DNA from: Flavobacteriales bacterium
Lineage (GTDB): Bacteria > Bacteroidota > Bacteroidia > Flavobacteriales > UA16
Length of the DNA stretch: 64,000 nt
Direction of reading: 5' to 3'
NCBI GenBank assembly: GCA_028141885.1
Contig: JAOIQU010000002.1
Span: 18,355 to 82,354 of the forward strand
Shown: positions 17,747 to 26,575 of the stretch, piece by piece
How the letters are laid out: each line of letters begins with the position of its first letter
Position numbering within the stretch: the stretch's first letter is position 1
Made by a program: the position numbers and the translations under genes
Notes under the pieces: generated by a model
Seen by the model: only the letters and a program-made list of their open reading frames with translations
Told to the model about the DNA's origin: nothing
Databases searched by the model: none

Positions 17747-19945
17747 ATGAGCCTGGTAGAGATTGCGCCGCAGGAGGCGCTGAAAACATATTTTGGATTC
17801 GACGAATTCAAGGGTGAGCAGGAGAAAGCCATCCAAAGTGTGCTGGATGGACGGGACACGTTTGTCATCATGCCTACGGGTGGTGGCAAGTCGATGTGTT
17901 ACCAGTTGCCGGCGCTCATGATGGACGGCGTTGCGCTTGTCATCAGTCCGCTCATCGCACTCATGAAAAACCAAGTGGACGCCATTCGTGGACACCACGA
18001 GGACAAGCGAGTGGCCCATTTTTTGAATTCATCACTGGCCCGTGCCGAAGCGGAGCGCGTGAAAATGGACGTGGCTGAAGGTTGGACCAAGTTGCTCTAT
18101 GTGGCGCCTGAGAGCCTGACCAAAGCAGAAAACATCGAATTCTTGAAGTCGGTGAGAATCAGTTTTGTGGCGGTGGATGAAGCCCATTGCATCTCGGAAT
18201 GGGGCCACGACTTCCGACCGGAATACCGACGAATCAAGCCGATCATCAAAGGCATCGCCGACGTGCCCATCATGGCGCTGACGGCGACCGCCACTCCCAA
18301 GGTCCAACAAGACATCCAGAAAAACCTGAACATGGTGGATGCGGTTGTGCTGAAAGCGTCGTTCAACCGCGACAATTTGTTCTATGAGGTCCGACCCAAA
18401 AAGGATGCCCTCAAACAAATTGTCCGGCATTGCCTTCAGAATGCGGGCAAGAGTGGCATCGTCTATTGCCTGAGCCGCAAGAAGGTAGAGCAAATTGCTG
18501 AGACGCTCAGCGTCAATGGCATCAAAGCCTTGCCTTACCACGCGGGGATGGACAGTGGACAACGGAGCCGCATCCAAGACCAGTTCCTGATGCAGGACGT
18601 GGATGTGATTGTCGCGACCATTGCGTTTGGCATGGGCATTGACAAGCCCGACGTGCGCTATGTCATCCACTACGACATGCCCAAGTCCTTGGAAAGCTAT
18701 TACCAAGAGACGGGGCGGGCGGGCCGTGACGGTGGGGAAGGCCGTTGCATTGCTTTTTACAGCCACAAGGACATCGACAAACTCGAAAAGTTCCTCCAAG
18801 GCAAGCCGATTGCCGAGCAAGAGGTAGGGATGCAGTTGTTGCAGGAAGTGATGGCGTACGCTGAGACAGCCACCAACCGCAGGAAATTCCTGTTGCATTA
18901 CTTCGGAGAGGAGTTTGACGAGGTGAACGGGCCCGGCGCGATGAACTGTGACAACAGTCAAAATCCCCCCACGCTCGTCGATCGTCAGGAAGATGTGCAC
19001 CTGCTGCTCAGCGCGGTGATGGAGCACAAGAGCAAGCATCGGATGGGTTTTTACACCTCCATGCTGACCGCAACGAAAAACCGCCAAATGGAGGATTACG
19101 GTGCGGTGGACAGTGTGTTCTGGGGCCGCGGAAAGGGGGAGAGTGTGGAGTTTTGGCAAGGCATTGTGCGCCAAACCGTGGTGCTCGACTACCTCGCCAA
19201 GGAAGTGGAGAAATATGGGGTATTGCACCTCACAGAGAAGGGCCAATCGTTCATTTCAGAACCACACCCGGTCATGCTGGCCAACCAACGGGACTTCAGC
19301 GACGTGGACACGGGCGATTCGCTGGCGCAGACGCGCGGTGACAGTGGGGGTGCGCTGGATCCCAAACTGAGGGGCATGCTGACCGACCTGCGCAAAGCCG
19401 TCAGTGAATCCAAAGGATTGCCTCCGTACGTCATCTTCCAGGATGTCAGTCTGGACGAGATGGCCACCCACTACCCCGTCAATCCCGACGAGTTGCTTCG
19501 CATCACTGGCGTTGGGTCGGGAAAGGCAGCTAAATTTGGCCAGCCTTTCACGGAGCTCATTGCCCAATACGTCAAAGACGAAGGCATTGAGCGCGATGAG
19601 GCGTTGCTCGTTCGCAGCAGTGGGTCCAAGTCGAGCAACAAGGTCACGATCATTCAATTGATGGATCGGAAGATGGGCTTGGACGACATCGCGGCGGGCA
19701 TTCATGGGGAACGTTCCCAAGTCCTCGATGAAATTGAAGCGATCGTCAGCGCTGGAACCAAGGTCAGCTTGGATCACATCCTCGATGAAAGCCTCGATGA
19801 AGAGTGCTTGGAAGAGTTGTTCGAATTTTTCACGGAGTCAGAAGACGAAGGTCTTGGGGCCGCCATGGATGAGTTCGACGACGTGTACTCAGAGGAAGAG
19901 CTGCGATTGGCTCGAATCAAGTTCCTGTGCGAAGTCGCGCACTGA
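17747..19945 (+). CDS. recQ: ATP-dependent DNA helicase RecQ
   Basis: RecQ is a 3'-5' superfamily 2 helicase used in recombination and replication-fork repair. The 732-residue protein has Walker A TGGGKSMCYQLPAL, motif II VDEAHCISEWGHDFRPEY, motif III MALTATATP, and motif VI QETGRAGRDG. An RQC winged-helix region and an HRDC-like C-terminal region follow. The zinc-binding cysteines seen in E. coli RecQ are mostly missing: only one Cys remains in the NGPGAMNCDNSQNPP stretch. I start at the ATG at 17747 (MSLVEIAPQEALKTYFG). A longer open frame to 17165 runs antisense into kpsF and is rejected. Confidence 0.95.
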   Translation: MSLVEIAPQEALKTYFGFDEFKGEQEKAIQSVLDGRDTFVIMPTGGGKSMCYQLPALMMDGVALVISPLIALMKNQVDAIRGHHEDKRVAHFLNSSLARAEAERVKMDVAEGWTKLLYVAPESLTKAENIEFLKSVRISFVAVDEAHCISEWGHDFRPEYRRIKPIIKGIADVPIMALTATATPKVQQDIQKNLNMVDAVVLKASFNRDNLFYEVRPKKDALKQIVRHCLQNAGKSGIVYCLSRKKVEQIAETLSVNGIKALPYHAGMDSGQRSRIQDQFLMQDVDVIVATIAFGMGIDKPDVRYVIHYDMPKSLESYYQETGRAGRDGGEGRCIAFYSHKDIDKLEKFLQGKPIAEQEVGMQLLQEVMAYAETATNRRKFLLHYFGEEFDEVNGPGAMNCDNSQNPPTLVDRQEDVHLLLSAVMEHKSKHRMGFYTSMLTATKNRQMEDYGAVDSVFWGRGKGESVEFWQGIVRQTVVLDYLAKEVEKYGVLHLTEKGQSFISEPHPVMLANQRDFSDVDTGDSLAQTRGDSGGALDPKLRGMLTDLRKAVSESKGLPPYVIFQDVSLDEMATHYPVNPDELLRITGVGSGKAAKFGQPFTELIAQYVKDEGIERDEALLVRSSGSKSSNKVTIIQLMDRKMGLDDIAAGIHGERSQVLDEIEAIVSAGTKVSLDHILDESLDEECLEELFEFFTESEDEGLGAAMDEFDDVYSEEELRLARIKFLCEVAH

Positions 19946-19957
19946 TCAGCTCAGGCA

Positions 19958-21157
19958 TCAGCGATTGACCGTGGCCGCAGCATAGGCCATCAAACCAGCC
20001 CCAGTTTTCAAGGCAGATTCATCCACGTCAAAGCGAGGGGTATGCAATCTATGCGTGCCCAAATCATCTCCTTCAACAGGTGAAGCTGTTCCAAGGCGGT
20101 AAAAGCAGCCGGGGATTTCGTTGGCGAAGTAACTGAAGTCTTCGCCAGTCATGCGGATGTCCAAATCGTGCACCCGGTCGGCGCCGAGGTAAGCGATGGC
20201 CGATTCTTTGAATGCGCTTGTCAGCGCCACCTCGTTGTGGAGATGCGGATAACCGTGACGGATTTCCAGTTCCGCGCGACATCCGTGGGCCTTTGCGGTG
20301 CTGTGAATGATTTCCTCGATCATGACGTGTGCCCTTTTCCGCCACTCCTCGTTCATCGAACGAAAGGTGCCTTGAATCGACACGTCATTGGGCAACACGT
20401 TGGTCGCACCGAGCGCTTCCACACGACCAAATGAGAGGACAGACGGTGTTCCCGGAGGGCACCCTCGTGAGACGGTTTGTTGCGCAGCAACAATGATGGC
20501 CGACGCGGCCAGCACAGCGTCGTTGCACAAGTGGGGAAGGGCGGCATGCCCACCGCATCCATGAACGGTCAAATGAATTTCGTCCGCCGCAGCCATGTAG
20601 TCTCCTCCGCGCACCCCGACATGCCCCGCAGGCAACTGGGGGTACACGTGTTGGCCCAGGATGTGCGCAGGAGCGGGGTTGGCCAACACCCCGGCAGCCA
20701 CCATGCCTTTGGCCCCGCCAGGAAGGCGCTCTTCGCCCGGTTGAAAAATGCACCGGACAGTGCCTTGCCAATGTTCGCGTGTGGCGTTGAGCAACTGGAC
20801 GGCCCCCAAGAGTGAGGTGGTGTGCACGTCGTGGCCGCAGGCGTGCATGACGCCCGGCTTGGTTGAGGCGTAGGGCACATCGTTGGCTTCCTGGATGGGC
20901 AAGGCGTCCATGTCGGCCCGGAGCGCGACGAGGCGTGCATCTGGGTTTTGTCCTTGGACCGTGGCCACAATCCCCGTGTCCGTGACATGCGTTTCGTGGT
21001 CCACGCCCCAGGCCGAAAGTTGGGCGGACACAAAGGCCATGGTTTCGTGCTCCTCAAACGAAAGTTCCGGATTGGCGTGAAGGTGGCGACGCAAGGCGAC
21101 CCACTCGTTGTGATGCGTGGTCGCGAGGGTTTGGAATTGTTGCGCAAGGGCAGTCAT
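19958..21157 (-). CDS. M20-family amidohydrolase/aminoacylase-type peptidase
   Basis: A 399-residue metal-dependent hydrolase of the M20D group, which removes acyl or amide groups from small substrates such as N-acyl amino acids. Metal-site motifs are MHACGHDVHTTSLLGA (around residue 113) and MTGEDFSYFANEIPG, with LRADMDALP before them. The exact substrate cannot be read from sequence. The ATG at 21157 overlaps the stop of the TauE-like gene as ATGA, so the two are translated from one mRNA. The gene meets recQ tail to tail, 12 bases apart. Confidence 0.9.
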   Translation of the reverse strand: MTALAQQFQTLATTHHNEWVALRRHLHANPELSFEEHETMAFVSAQLSAWGVDHETHVTDTGIVATVQGQNPDARLVALRADMDALPIQEANDVPYASTKPGVMHACGHDVHTTSLLGAVQLLNATREHWQGTVRCIFQPGEERLPGGAKGMVAAGVLANPAPAHILGQHVYPQLPAGHVGVRGGDYMAAADEIHLTVHGCGGHAALPHLCNDAVLAASAIIVAAQQTVSRGCPPGTPSVLSFGRVEALGATNVLPNDVSIQGTFRSMNEEWRKRAHVMIEEIIHSTAKAHGCRAELEIRHGYPHLHNEVALTSAFKESAIAYLGADRVHDLDIRMTGEDFSYFANEIPGCFYRLGTASPVEGDDLGTHRLHTPRFDVDESALKTGAGLMAYAAATVNR

Positions 21158-21558
21158 GGCCAAAGGGTGGGTTTGAGTTGAGACCAGGCCGTCCAGAGCA
21201 TTCTGCAAGAGGCGTAAAGCATGACGAGGCCAAACACGAGTTTGACCCACGATTCGGACAGCTTCAAGCTCCATTTGGACCCTGTCCATGCCCCGATGAC
21301 AAACGTGACGCACAACACGGCGGCGTACGCCCAATGCACTTCGCCGGCACGGTGGTATTGGAGCACGGCCAAAATGCCGACAGGGGGCAACATCATGGCA
21401 AGGCTGGTGCCTTGGGCGGCGTGCTGGCCGAGACCCAAGAACACGACCATGGCGGGAACGAGCACAAGGCCACCGCCCACGCCCACGAAGCCGGAGGCCA
21501 CGCCTGCGAACAAACCAATGGCGAGAAGCATCAACAGAGTCAGGGGATCAAAGGGCAT
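21154..21558 (-). CDS. Short TauE/SafE (TSUP) family membrane protein
   Basis: A 134-residue protein with four hydrophobic segments. The signature GVASGFVGVGGGLVLVPAM near the N-terminus is the glycine-rich motif of the sulfite exporter TauE/SafE (DUF81) family. Full-size members have two such halves and about 250 residues, so this is a half-length form that would need to dimerise. Its substrate is unknown. It lies 11 bases after the PD40/barrel gene and overlaps the M20 gene by 4 bases. Confidence 0.85.
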   Translation of the reverse strand: MPFDPLTLLMLLAIGLFAGVASGFVGVGGGLVLVPAMVVFLGLGQHAAQGTSLAMMLPPVGILAVLQYHRAGEVHWAYAAVLCVTFVIGAWTGSKWSLKLSESWVKLVFGLVMLYASCRMLWTAWSQLKPTLWP

Positions 21559-21569
21559 GACGGGGAGAT

Positions 21570-24500
21570 TCAGAAATCAAAATTCAAGGACAAGGTAAAA
21601 CGACGAGGCAAGGTGATGCCGTCGTCGACCCCGTAGGCCCAATCGGCAGCCAGCCAGTAGCCCAGGAATCGGGACCGAAGGCCAAACCCGAGATCGTACA
21701 AAACCGGTTCGCGGTTGTTGCTGACGGTGACGGTGATGGGGTTCGATTCGACCGTGACAAAATTGAACGTGTTGTCGTCCGTGTAGGGGTGAAGTCCAGT
21801 CCATGCGGCACCGACATCTGCGAAGGCCACCGCCTGGAGATGCTTGAGGAAGTCGGTTTTTCCCGCGCTGTTGAAGAAGATGGGAAGCCTGACCTCAGCG
21901 TTGGCGACCGTCATGTTGGCGCCGTTGCGCACGTTGTTTTGGAACCCCCGAAGTGGCGTGATGCGCGCCTGATAGGTGTAAGGAATGTCAGGGTCAACGG
22001 CCGTGTTGGCATTGCCAGCCAGGGAAAAGCTGTTGTCGGTTCCGCCAAGCATGTGGAGCAGCTTCTTTTGGCCGATGGACCAATCTCCGGCCATGCGCAA
22101 CGCGAGGATGCTCGGCCCGACAAGGGGGATGTAGCGACGGGCATCGAATCCGATGGTGCCGAAGGACCAGCCTGCATTGGGCGTGGCCAAGCCTTGGGCG
22201 CCGTTCTCCACGGTGGCCGTGCCTACGCCATCAATGAAGTACTCCGCCCAAACGCGTGCCCGAAATCCGTGGTGGATGTTCAGCCGCGGACTGCGCGTGT
22301 CGTCGTGAACCCAAGCGACTTGAAGCCCGAGTTGTTCGCCAGTGCTGTTGTCCGCGGTCAGGGAAAACAGGTCTGTGCCTTGAATCACATCTCGGTTGAA
22401 ACGGGCGGCAAGCCCCCAACGCAAGCTTCGAACCTCGTCAAACGCCCATCTCCACTCTCGTCTCAGCAAGTGGGTTGCCGTTTCTACAAGACGCCCGGTT
22501 GTCGGATCGATGCGCGCGCTCGATTGCCTCTGGAAGGAAAGCTCCTTGTCCACCTGACCTTCAAGGTTCAAGTAGGCCAACCCAAAAAACGTGTTCGACA
22601 AATTCACGGGAATGGTGTACCCTCCAATCAGGTGTTTGTCGTCCATCACGTCACTCAATCGAATTTCAGTGGCGTTCCCCAGTCCGGGCTGGGCATTCAC
22701 CTGGCCGTTGTACGGTTGGTAGAATGAGGTGTTGAAGGTGTTGTTGAGCTGGGTTTGGACTTTGTCAAGGGCGTAGTTGAGGCGGTAATTCCTTGGCACA
22801 AGCCTGGCCCACGATTTGGGGGCGGTGGATTCTTCGTCGGCAGCGGTGTCCTGTGGGGCAGCGGGTTGCTTTTCCGTTTCAAAGACGTAGTTCCGAAAGT
22901 CGATTTGGTCCGGTGACCAGTCGTAAGACCAGTCGGGAAGCGTCGAAGGAAATGCCGCTGCCGTTGGTGCAGTGAATCCTTGCTGCCACGAAGGGGTGTG
23001 GAGCAACTGAAGGTTGGGAAGGGGCAGGGACAGGAGGTTGGTTTGGCCTGCCCTTTGCACGGAGACGAGCACGTTGTTTTCCTTCACGGTCAACTCGGTG
23101 CAAGGCACAGGCAGCACAAGGGCTTCGCGGAGCTGTGAAAAGGTGCGGTAACGCACGACGGTGTCGACAGCCACAATGGTGCTGTCCCTCCAGCCTAATC
23201 CCAATCTCGAGCCGCGTTGTTCGCTGTTGACTAGGTAGGTGAATTCGCCTTTGTCCCTAGGTTGAGGGCGCCGCTCGTCCACTTCAGGTGTGTGGGTCCA
23301 ACGCTCGAGTTTGATGGGGTCGTCGTCGAGGTTGGCCACGTAAAGGTCCAGGTTCGCCGGGAAAGGGTGGTCCAACTGATCGTTTCGTAGGGTGTCGTCG
23401 GGTCGGTTGGAGGCGAAGATGAATGTATTTTCATCGGGCCAAAACGCCGGCATCAAATCGTCAAAGCGATCGCGCCAGAGCGGTTTCTGGTTGTTCGCCA
23501 CGATGTCGTACAGGTGCAGGTCAGATTGTCCATCCTCCAGGGCCGACATCAGGATGTGCGCGCCGTCTGGAGCGTACACCATGTCGAGCACTTGGTCGAT
23601 TTTGAACAATTCCTTCAATTGCATTTCGCCTGTGAGCATGTTGACGAATCCCAACCTCGGTGCGCCTTTGAGCTCCGTGGTGAAGGCCAGTGTTTTGCCC
23701 TCGGGATGCCACGCCAAACGCGGCGGATCGTCGTCTTCCAGCCGTGCCAAACGGTGACCGAGAACGGCATGCCAAGTAAGTTTCCCTGAGGCCACCTCCA
23801 CCGTACCCACCCGCAACTGTCCGCGTTCGTTCGTGGTGAAGGCCCATTGGGTGCCGTCAGGCGAAGGCAAAAACTGGGTGTATTGGTACCGCCTTTTGAG
23901 GCGAAGTGGAATCTCTGCGCCTGCCGTTCTGCGCGCTTGTCGCAGGGCTTTCTTCGATTCGAATGCCGGCAAATGGAGGTCGTGTCCAGTGGGTGCGCGT
24001 CGCAAATGGTGGTCCCGAACCTCCAAAGCCAGGTCCGCCAAGTAAGACCCCGTGGCCAACCGAAAACCGTTTTCTGGACTTCGGGTGATCCGGGTCATGT
24101 ACAGGACATTGGCGATTGTGGGCAGGCCGTAGATGTCCGCCACATAAGCCCAAACCGCTTGGCCCAACACCGCCGCATCGCTTCCGGTTGCTTGATCCAA
24201 ACGTTCGAACGCACCGGTTTGGGCGGCGTCCAAGATTCGCGCAGTGCTCTCGGCGTCCAGCCCCCGACCGGCATACCGCGCAGCGCCTTCCGACATCCAT
24301 GCGGGGACCTGAACGAGGTTTCCGTTTCTCAAGGCCTCCGTCCACTGGCTCTCGTACATCGTTTGGTTGAAGAGGATGCGCGCCAACCCTTCTCGCACGT
24401 CGCGCTCCATCGCCAACCGGTCGCCCCGACCGTACAGAAACATCTTGCTTCCGACGAGCTTGGCCGTGCCGCCGATGTTGGTCTCCTGGTCTTGGGAGGT

Positions 24501-24872
24501 CATCACGCCGACGTTGCTTTGGCGGAATTCTGCTTCCGATTTGAAGACCAGAACTTGAATGGGCCCCGCAAGGCTCCGGCCAAACATCGGAGCCAGGGTT
24601 TTTGCCTCTTCGCTCAGGATGCGCGTGACCTGGCCTGCGATTTGGTCTCCCTCGCGATAGTGGTAGACCTCAAAGATGCCTTCCTCGAAATAATTCCATT
24701 CAAATCCGCGATGCTGAACGCGGTTCTTGCCAAACTCCACATTGAGCCCATCGGTGAATTGCCCCCACATCTCTTGGCTTCCAAGCGCCAGATAAAAGGC
24801 CCACAGAAGGCCAAGCTTGGCCCGGCGCATCGGGGTCTCAAAGTCATGGAGCATGTGGGAAAAACGGGACAT
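21570..24872 (-). CDS. Exported peptidase-MA-like/PD40 propeller/beta-barrel protein
   Basis: A 1100-residue exported protein. A hydrophobic signal (about 15-37) precedes a peptidase-MA-like domain (about 60-270) with the VPAWMSEGAARYAGRG element but without an HExxH zinc motif. A PD40/WD40-like propeller follows (320-680: SPDGTQWAFTTNE, WHPEGKTLAFTTE, FWPDENTFIFASNRPDD). The C-terminal 350 residues look like an outer-membrane barrel ending in FTLSLNFDF. It probably sits in the outer membrane; its role is unknown. The ATG at 24872 lies 6 bases after a TAATTTCG element. The ATG at 24830 would give a shorter signal peptide. Confidence 0.8.
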   Translation of the reverse strand: MSRFSHMLHDFETPMRRAKLGLLWAFYLALGSQEMWGQFTDGLNVEFGKNRVQHRGFEWNYFEEGIFEVYHYREGDQIAGQVTRILSEEAKTLAPMFGRSLAGPIQVLVFKSEAEFRQSNVGVMTSQDQETNIGGTAKLVGSKMFLYGRGDRLAMERDVREGLARILFNQTMYESQWTEALRNGNLVQVPAWMSEGAARYAGRGLDAESTARILDAAQTGAFERLDQATGSDAAVLGQAVWAYVADIYGLPTIANVLYMTRITRSPENGFRLATGSYLADLALEVRDHHLRRAPTGHDLHLPAFESKKALRQARRTAGAEIPLRLKRRYQYTQFLPSPDGTQWAFTTNERGQLRVGTVEVASGKLTWHAVLGHRLARLEDDDPPRLAWHPEGKTLAFTTELKGAPRLGFVNMLTGEMQLKELFKIDQVLDMVYAPDGAHILMSALEDGQSDLHLYDIVANNQKPLWRDRFDDLMPAFWPDENTFIFASNRPDDTLRNDQLDHPFPANLDLYVANLDDDPIKLERWTHTPEVDERRPQPRDKGEFTYLVNSEQRGSRLGLGWRDSTIVAVDTVVRYRTFSQLREALVLPVPCTELTVKENNVLVSVQRAGQTNLLSLPLPNLQLLHTPSWQQGFTAPTAAAFPSTLPDWSYDWSPDQIDFRNYVFETEKQPAAPQDTAADEESTAPKSWARLVPRNYRLNYALDKVQTQLNNTFNTSFYQPYNGQVNAQPGLGNATEIRLSDVMDDKHLIGGYTIPVNLSNTFFGLAYLNLEGQVDKELSFQRQSSARIDPTTGRLVETATHLLRREWRWAFDEVRSLRWGLAARFNRDVIQGTDLFSLTADNSTGEQLGLQVAWVHDDTRSPRLNIHHGFRARVWAEYFIDGVGTATVENGAQGLATPNAGWSFGTIGFDARRYIPLVGPSILALRMAGDWSIGQKKLLHMLGGTDNSFSLAGNANTAVDPDIPYTYQARITPLRGFQNNVRNGANMTVANAEVRLPIFFNSAGKTDFLKHLQAVAFADVGAAWTGLHPYTDDNTFNFVTVESNPITVTVSNNREPVLYDLGFGLRSRFLGYWLAADWAYGVDDGITLPRRFTLSLNFDF

Positions 24873-24878
24873 TCTTCC

Positions 24879-24886
24879 CGAAATTA
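24879..24886 (-). promoter_or_regulatory. -7-like element TAATTTCG before the PD40/barrel gene
   Basis: One mismatch to TAnnTTTG. It ends 6 bases before the ATG at 24872, in a divergent gap of only 20 bases. Confidence 0.35.
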
Positions 24887-24892
24887 CGCCGC

Positions 24893-25564
24893 ATGGTGCA
24901 TTCCCTCACATGCAATGTCTTTGGAGAGCAGACTTATCTCGTCGATCACGGAAATGGGGAGGCCACGGTTGTCGATCCGGGCATGTCTTCCCCTCAGGAG
25001 CGCGAGGCGTTTCAGGCGTTGTGCAAGCAACTCGACGTTCATCCCGTCCAGGTGTTGTTGACCCATGGACACTTGGACCATGTCATGGGGTGCCAATGGA
25101 TGAAGGACACCTATGGCTTGTTGCCACGGATGCACCCCTTGGACGATGAAACCTATCGCCGAGGGCCCATTGCCGCCCAGATGTACGGGGTGTCCATGGA
25201 TCCTTTGCCCGATCCTGTGTTGGACCTCGTTCCAGGCGAGGCGATTGCATGTGGCGGCCTAGTGCTGGACGTTCGCTTCGTGCCCGGTCACGCGCCGGGC
25301 CACGTTGCGTTTGTCAACCACGATGACGGTTGGGTGCTCGGTGGAGATGTCCTCTTTCAGGGAAGCATTGGCCGAACAGATCTGCCAGGCAGCATGCCAC
25401 GTGACCTTCGCGAGAGCATCGAGCGAGAGATGTACACCCTGCCAGATGACATGGTTGTTTGGCCAGGTCACGGGGGACCGACCACCATTGGCGCCGAAAA
25501 AGGCAGCAACCCGTTTGTCAATGCTTCAGGAACCGGCCTTCTCCAGCGTGAAGCTGAAGGTTGA
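24893..25564 (+). CDS. MBL-fold metallo-hydrolase, glyoxalase II-like
   Basis: A 223-residue metallo-beta-lactamase-fold hydrolase. The zinc motif THGHLDH is at residues 57-63, with later ligands in PGHAPGHV, GGDVLF and WPGHGGPTT. The layout resembles hydroxyacylglutathione hydrolase (glyoxalase II) and the YcbL group, which cleave thioesters, but it lacks the long C-terminal domain of true GloB, so I give no symbol. Its last 39 bases overlap the 3' end of the histidine kinase gene on the other strand. Confidence 0.9.
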   Translation: MVHSLTCNVFGEQTYLVDHGNGEATVVDPGMSSPQEREAFQALCKQLDVHPVQVLLTHGHLDHVMGCQWMKDTYGLLPRMHPLDDETYRRGPIAAQMYGVSMDPLPDPVLDLVPGEAIACGGLVLDVRFVPGHAPGHVAFVNHDDGWVLGGDVLFQGSIGRTDLPGSMPRDLRESIEREMYTLPDDMVVWPGHGGPTTIGAEKGSNPFVNASGTGLLQREAEG

Positions 25565-26575
25565 CCCTTCGCCGAAGGTGCTCCGCACGTTGATGGTTTG
25601 GCCGTGCGATTCGACGATATGCTTGACGATGGCCAATCCGAGTCCAGATCCACCGGCATGTCGCGATCGCGATTTGTCCACGCGATAAAAACGCTCGAAC
25701 ACCCGCGGCAGGTCTTCTTCCTTGATGCCAATGCCTGAGTCTGCGACCTCGACCAAAATGGAATCTTCCGCGTCGTAGTAGCGGATTTCCGTGTGTCCGC
25801 CTGCGTTGCCGTAATTGATGCTGTTGACGACGAGGTTGGTCAACACTTGCACCAGTTTGGCAGCGTCGCCTTTCACCATAACGGAGGATCCGTCCATGCC
25901 TTTTTTCAACCTCAAGTCAATGTCATTCCGTTTCGCCTTGGGCTCGAGGCTTTCGATGGTTTCACTGATGATGTCAAGCAGGTCAAATGGCAGCAATTCA
26001 ATGTCCAAATTGGCCGCTTCCATTTTGGTGATGACGTCCAAGTTTTCCAACAGGCCAGACATGCGCTCCACGTTCTTCGCCGCCTTCAGCAAAAACTTGC
26101 GGTTGATTTCAGGGTCCTCCATGCCTCCCTCGAGCAAGGTGAGGATGAATCCTTGAATGTTGAAGATGGGGGTCTTGAGTTCATGGGCGAGGTTGCCGAT
26201 GAATTCCTGCCGAAAGGTGTCCGTCTCCCGCAAGTGGGTGATTTCGTCGATTTGGGACTCCGCCCAAGACATCACATCGCGGTTGACTTGCTCGACAATG
26301 TCGTTGTCCATGTCGAGGTTGATTTGGTTGCTCGATCCCTTGAGCCTTCGAATGGTCTTGTAAATGATGCGGACCCGATCTTGGATATACATCCCAAGTT
26401 GTCGAAACACCAACACGTAGCAAAGGCCGCCCACCACCAAGGCCGTGATTGGAGGAAGCCACCATTGGCCCTGAATGCCATTGGCCCAAAGGGCGCCTCC
26501 CACAGCCAGCAAAGTCAGCAAACCCACGGCCACGCCAGCTTGGATGGACACCGATCTGGGGCTCCGTCCCGCCAT
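25526..26575 (-). CDS. PhoR-like sensor histidine kinase
   Basis: A 349-residue membrane kinase with two N-terminal membrane segments (about 11-30 and 41-58) joined by only about ten residues, so no large external sensor domain. The DHp helix has the phospho-acceptor His131 in NLAHELKTP. The ATP-binding domain shows the N box VVNSINYG, G1 VADSGIGI and G2 GGSGLGLAI. The start codon shares its A with the regulator's stop (TGATG), so the pair is translationally coupled. Resemblance to PhoR is by layout; the signal is unknown. Confidence 0.92.
   Translation of the reverse strand: MAGRSPRSVSIQAGVAVGLLTLLAVGGALWANGIQGQWWLPPITALVVGGLCYVLVFRQLGMYIQDRVRIIYKTIRRLKGSSNQINLDMDNDIVEQVNRDVMSWAESQIDEITHLRETDTFRQEFIGNLAHELKTPIFNIQGFILTLLEGGMEDPEINRKFLLKAAKNVERMSGLLENLDVITKMEAANLDIELLPFDLLDIISETIESLEPKAKRNDIDLRLKKGMDGSSVMVKGDAAKLVQVLTNLVVNSINYGNAGGHTEIRYYDAEDSILVEVADSGIGIKEEDLPRVFERFYRVDKSRSRHAGGSGLGLAIVKHIVESHGQTINVRSTFGEGSTFSFTLEKAGS

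Noticed and set aside
18032..19246. Minus-strand open frame of about 400 codons inside recQ
   Set aside because: It is antisense to the helicase core; no recognisable protein.
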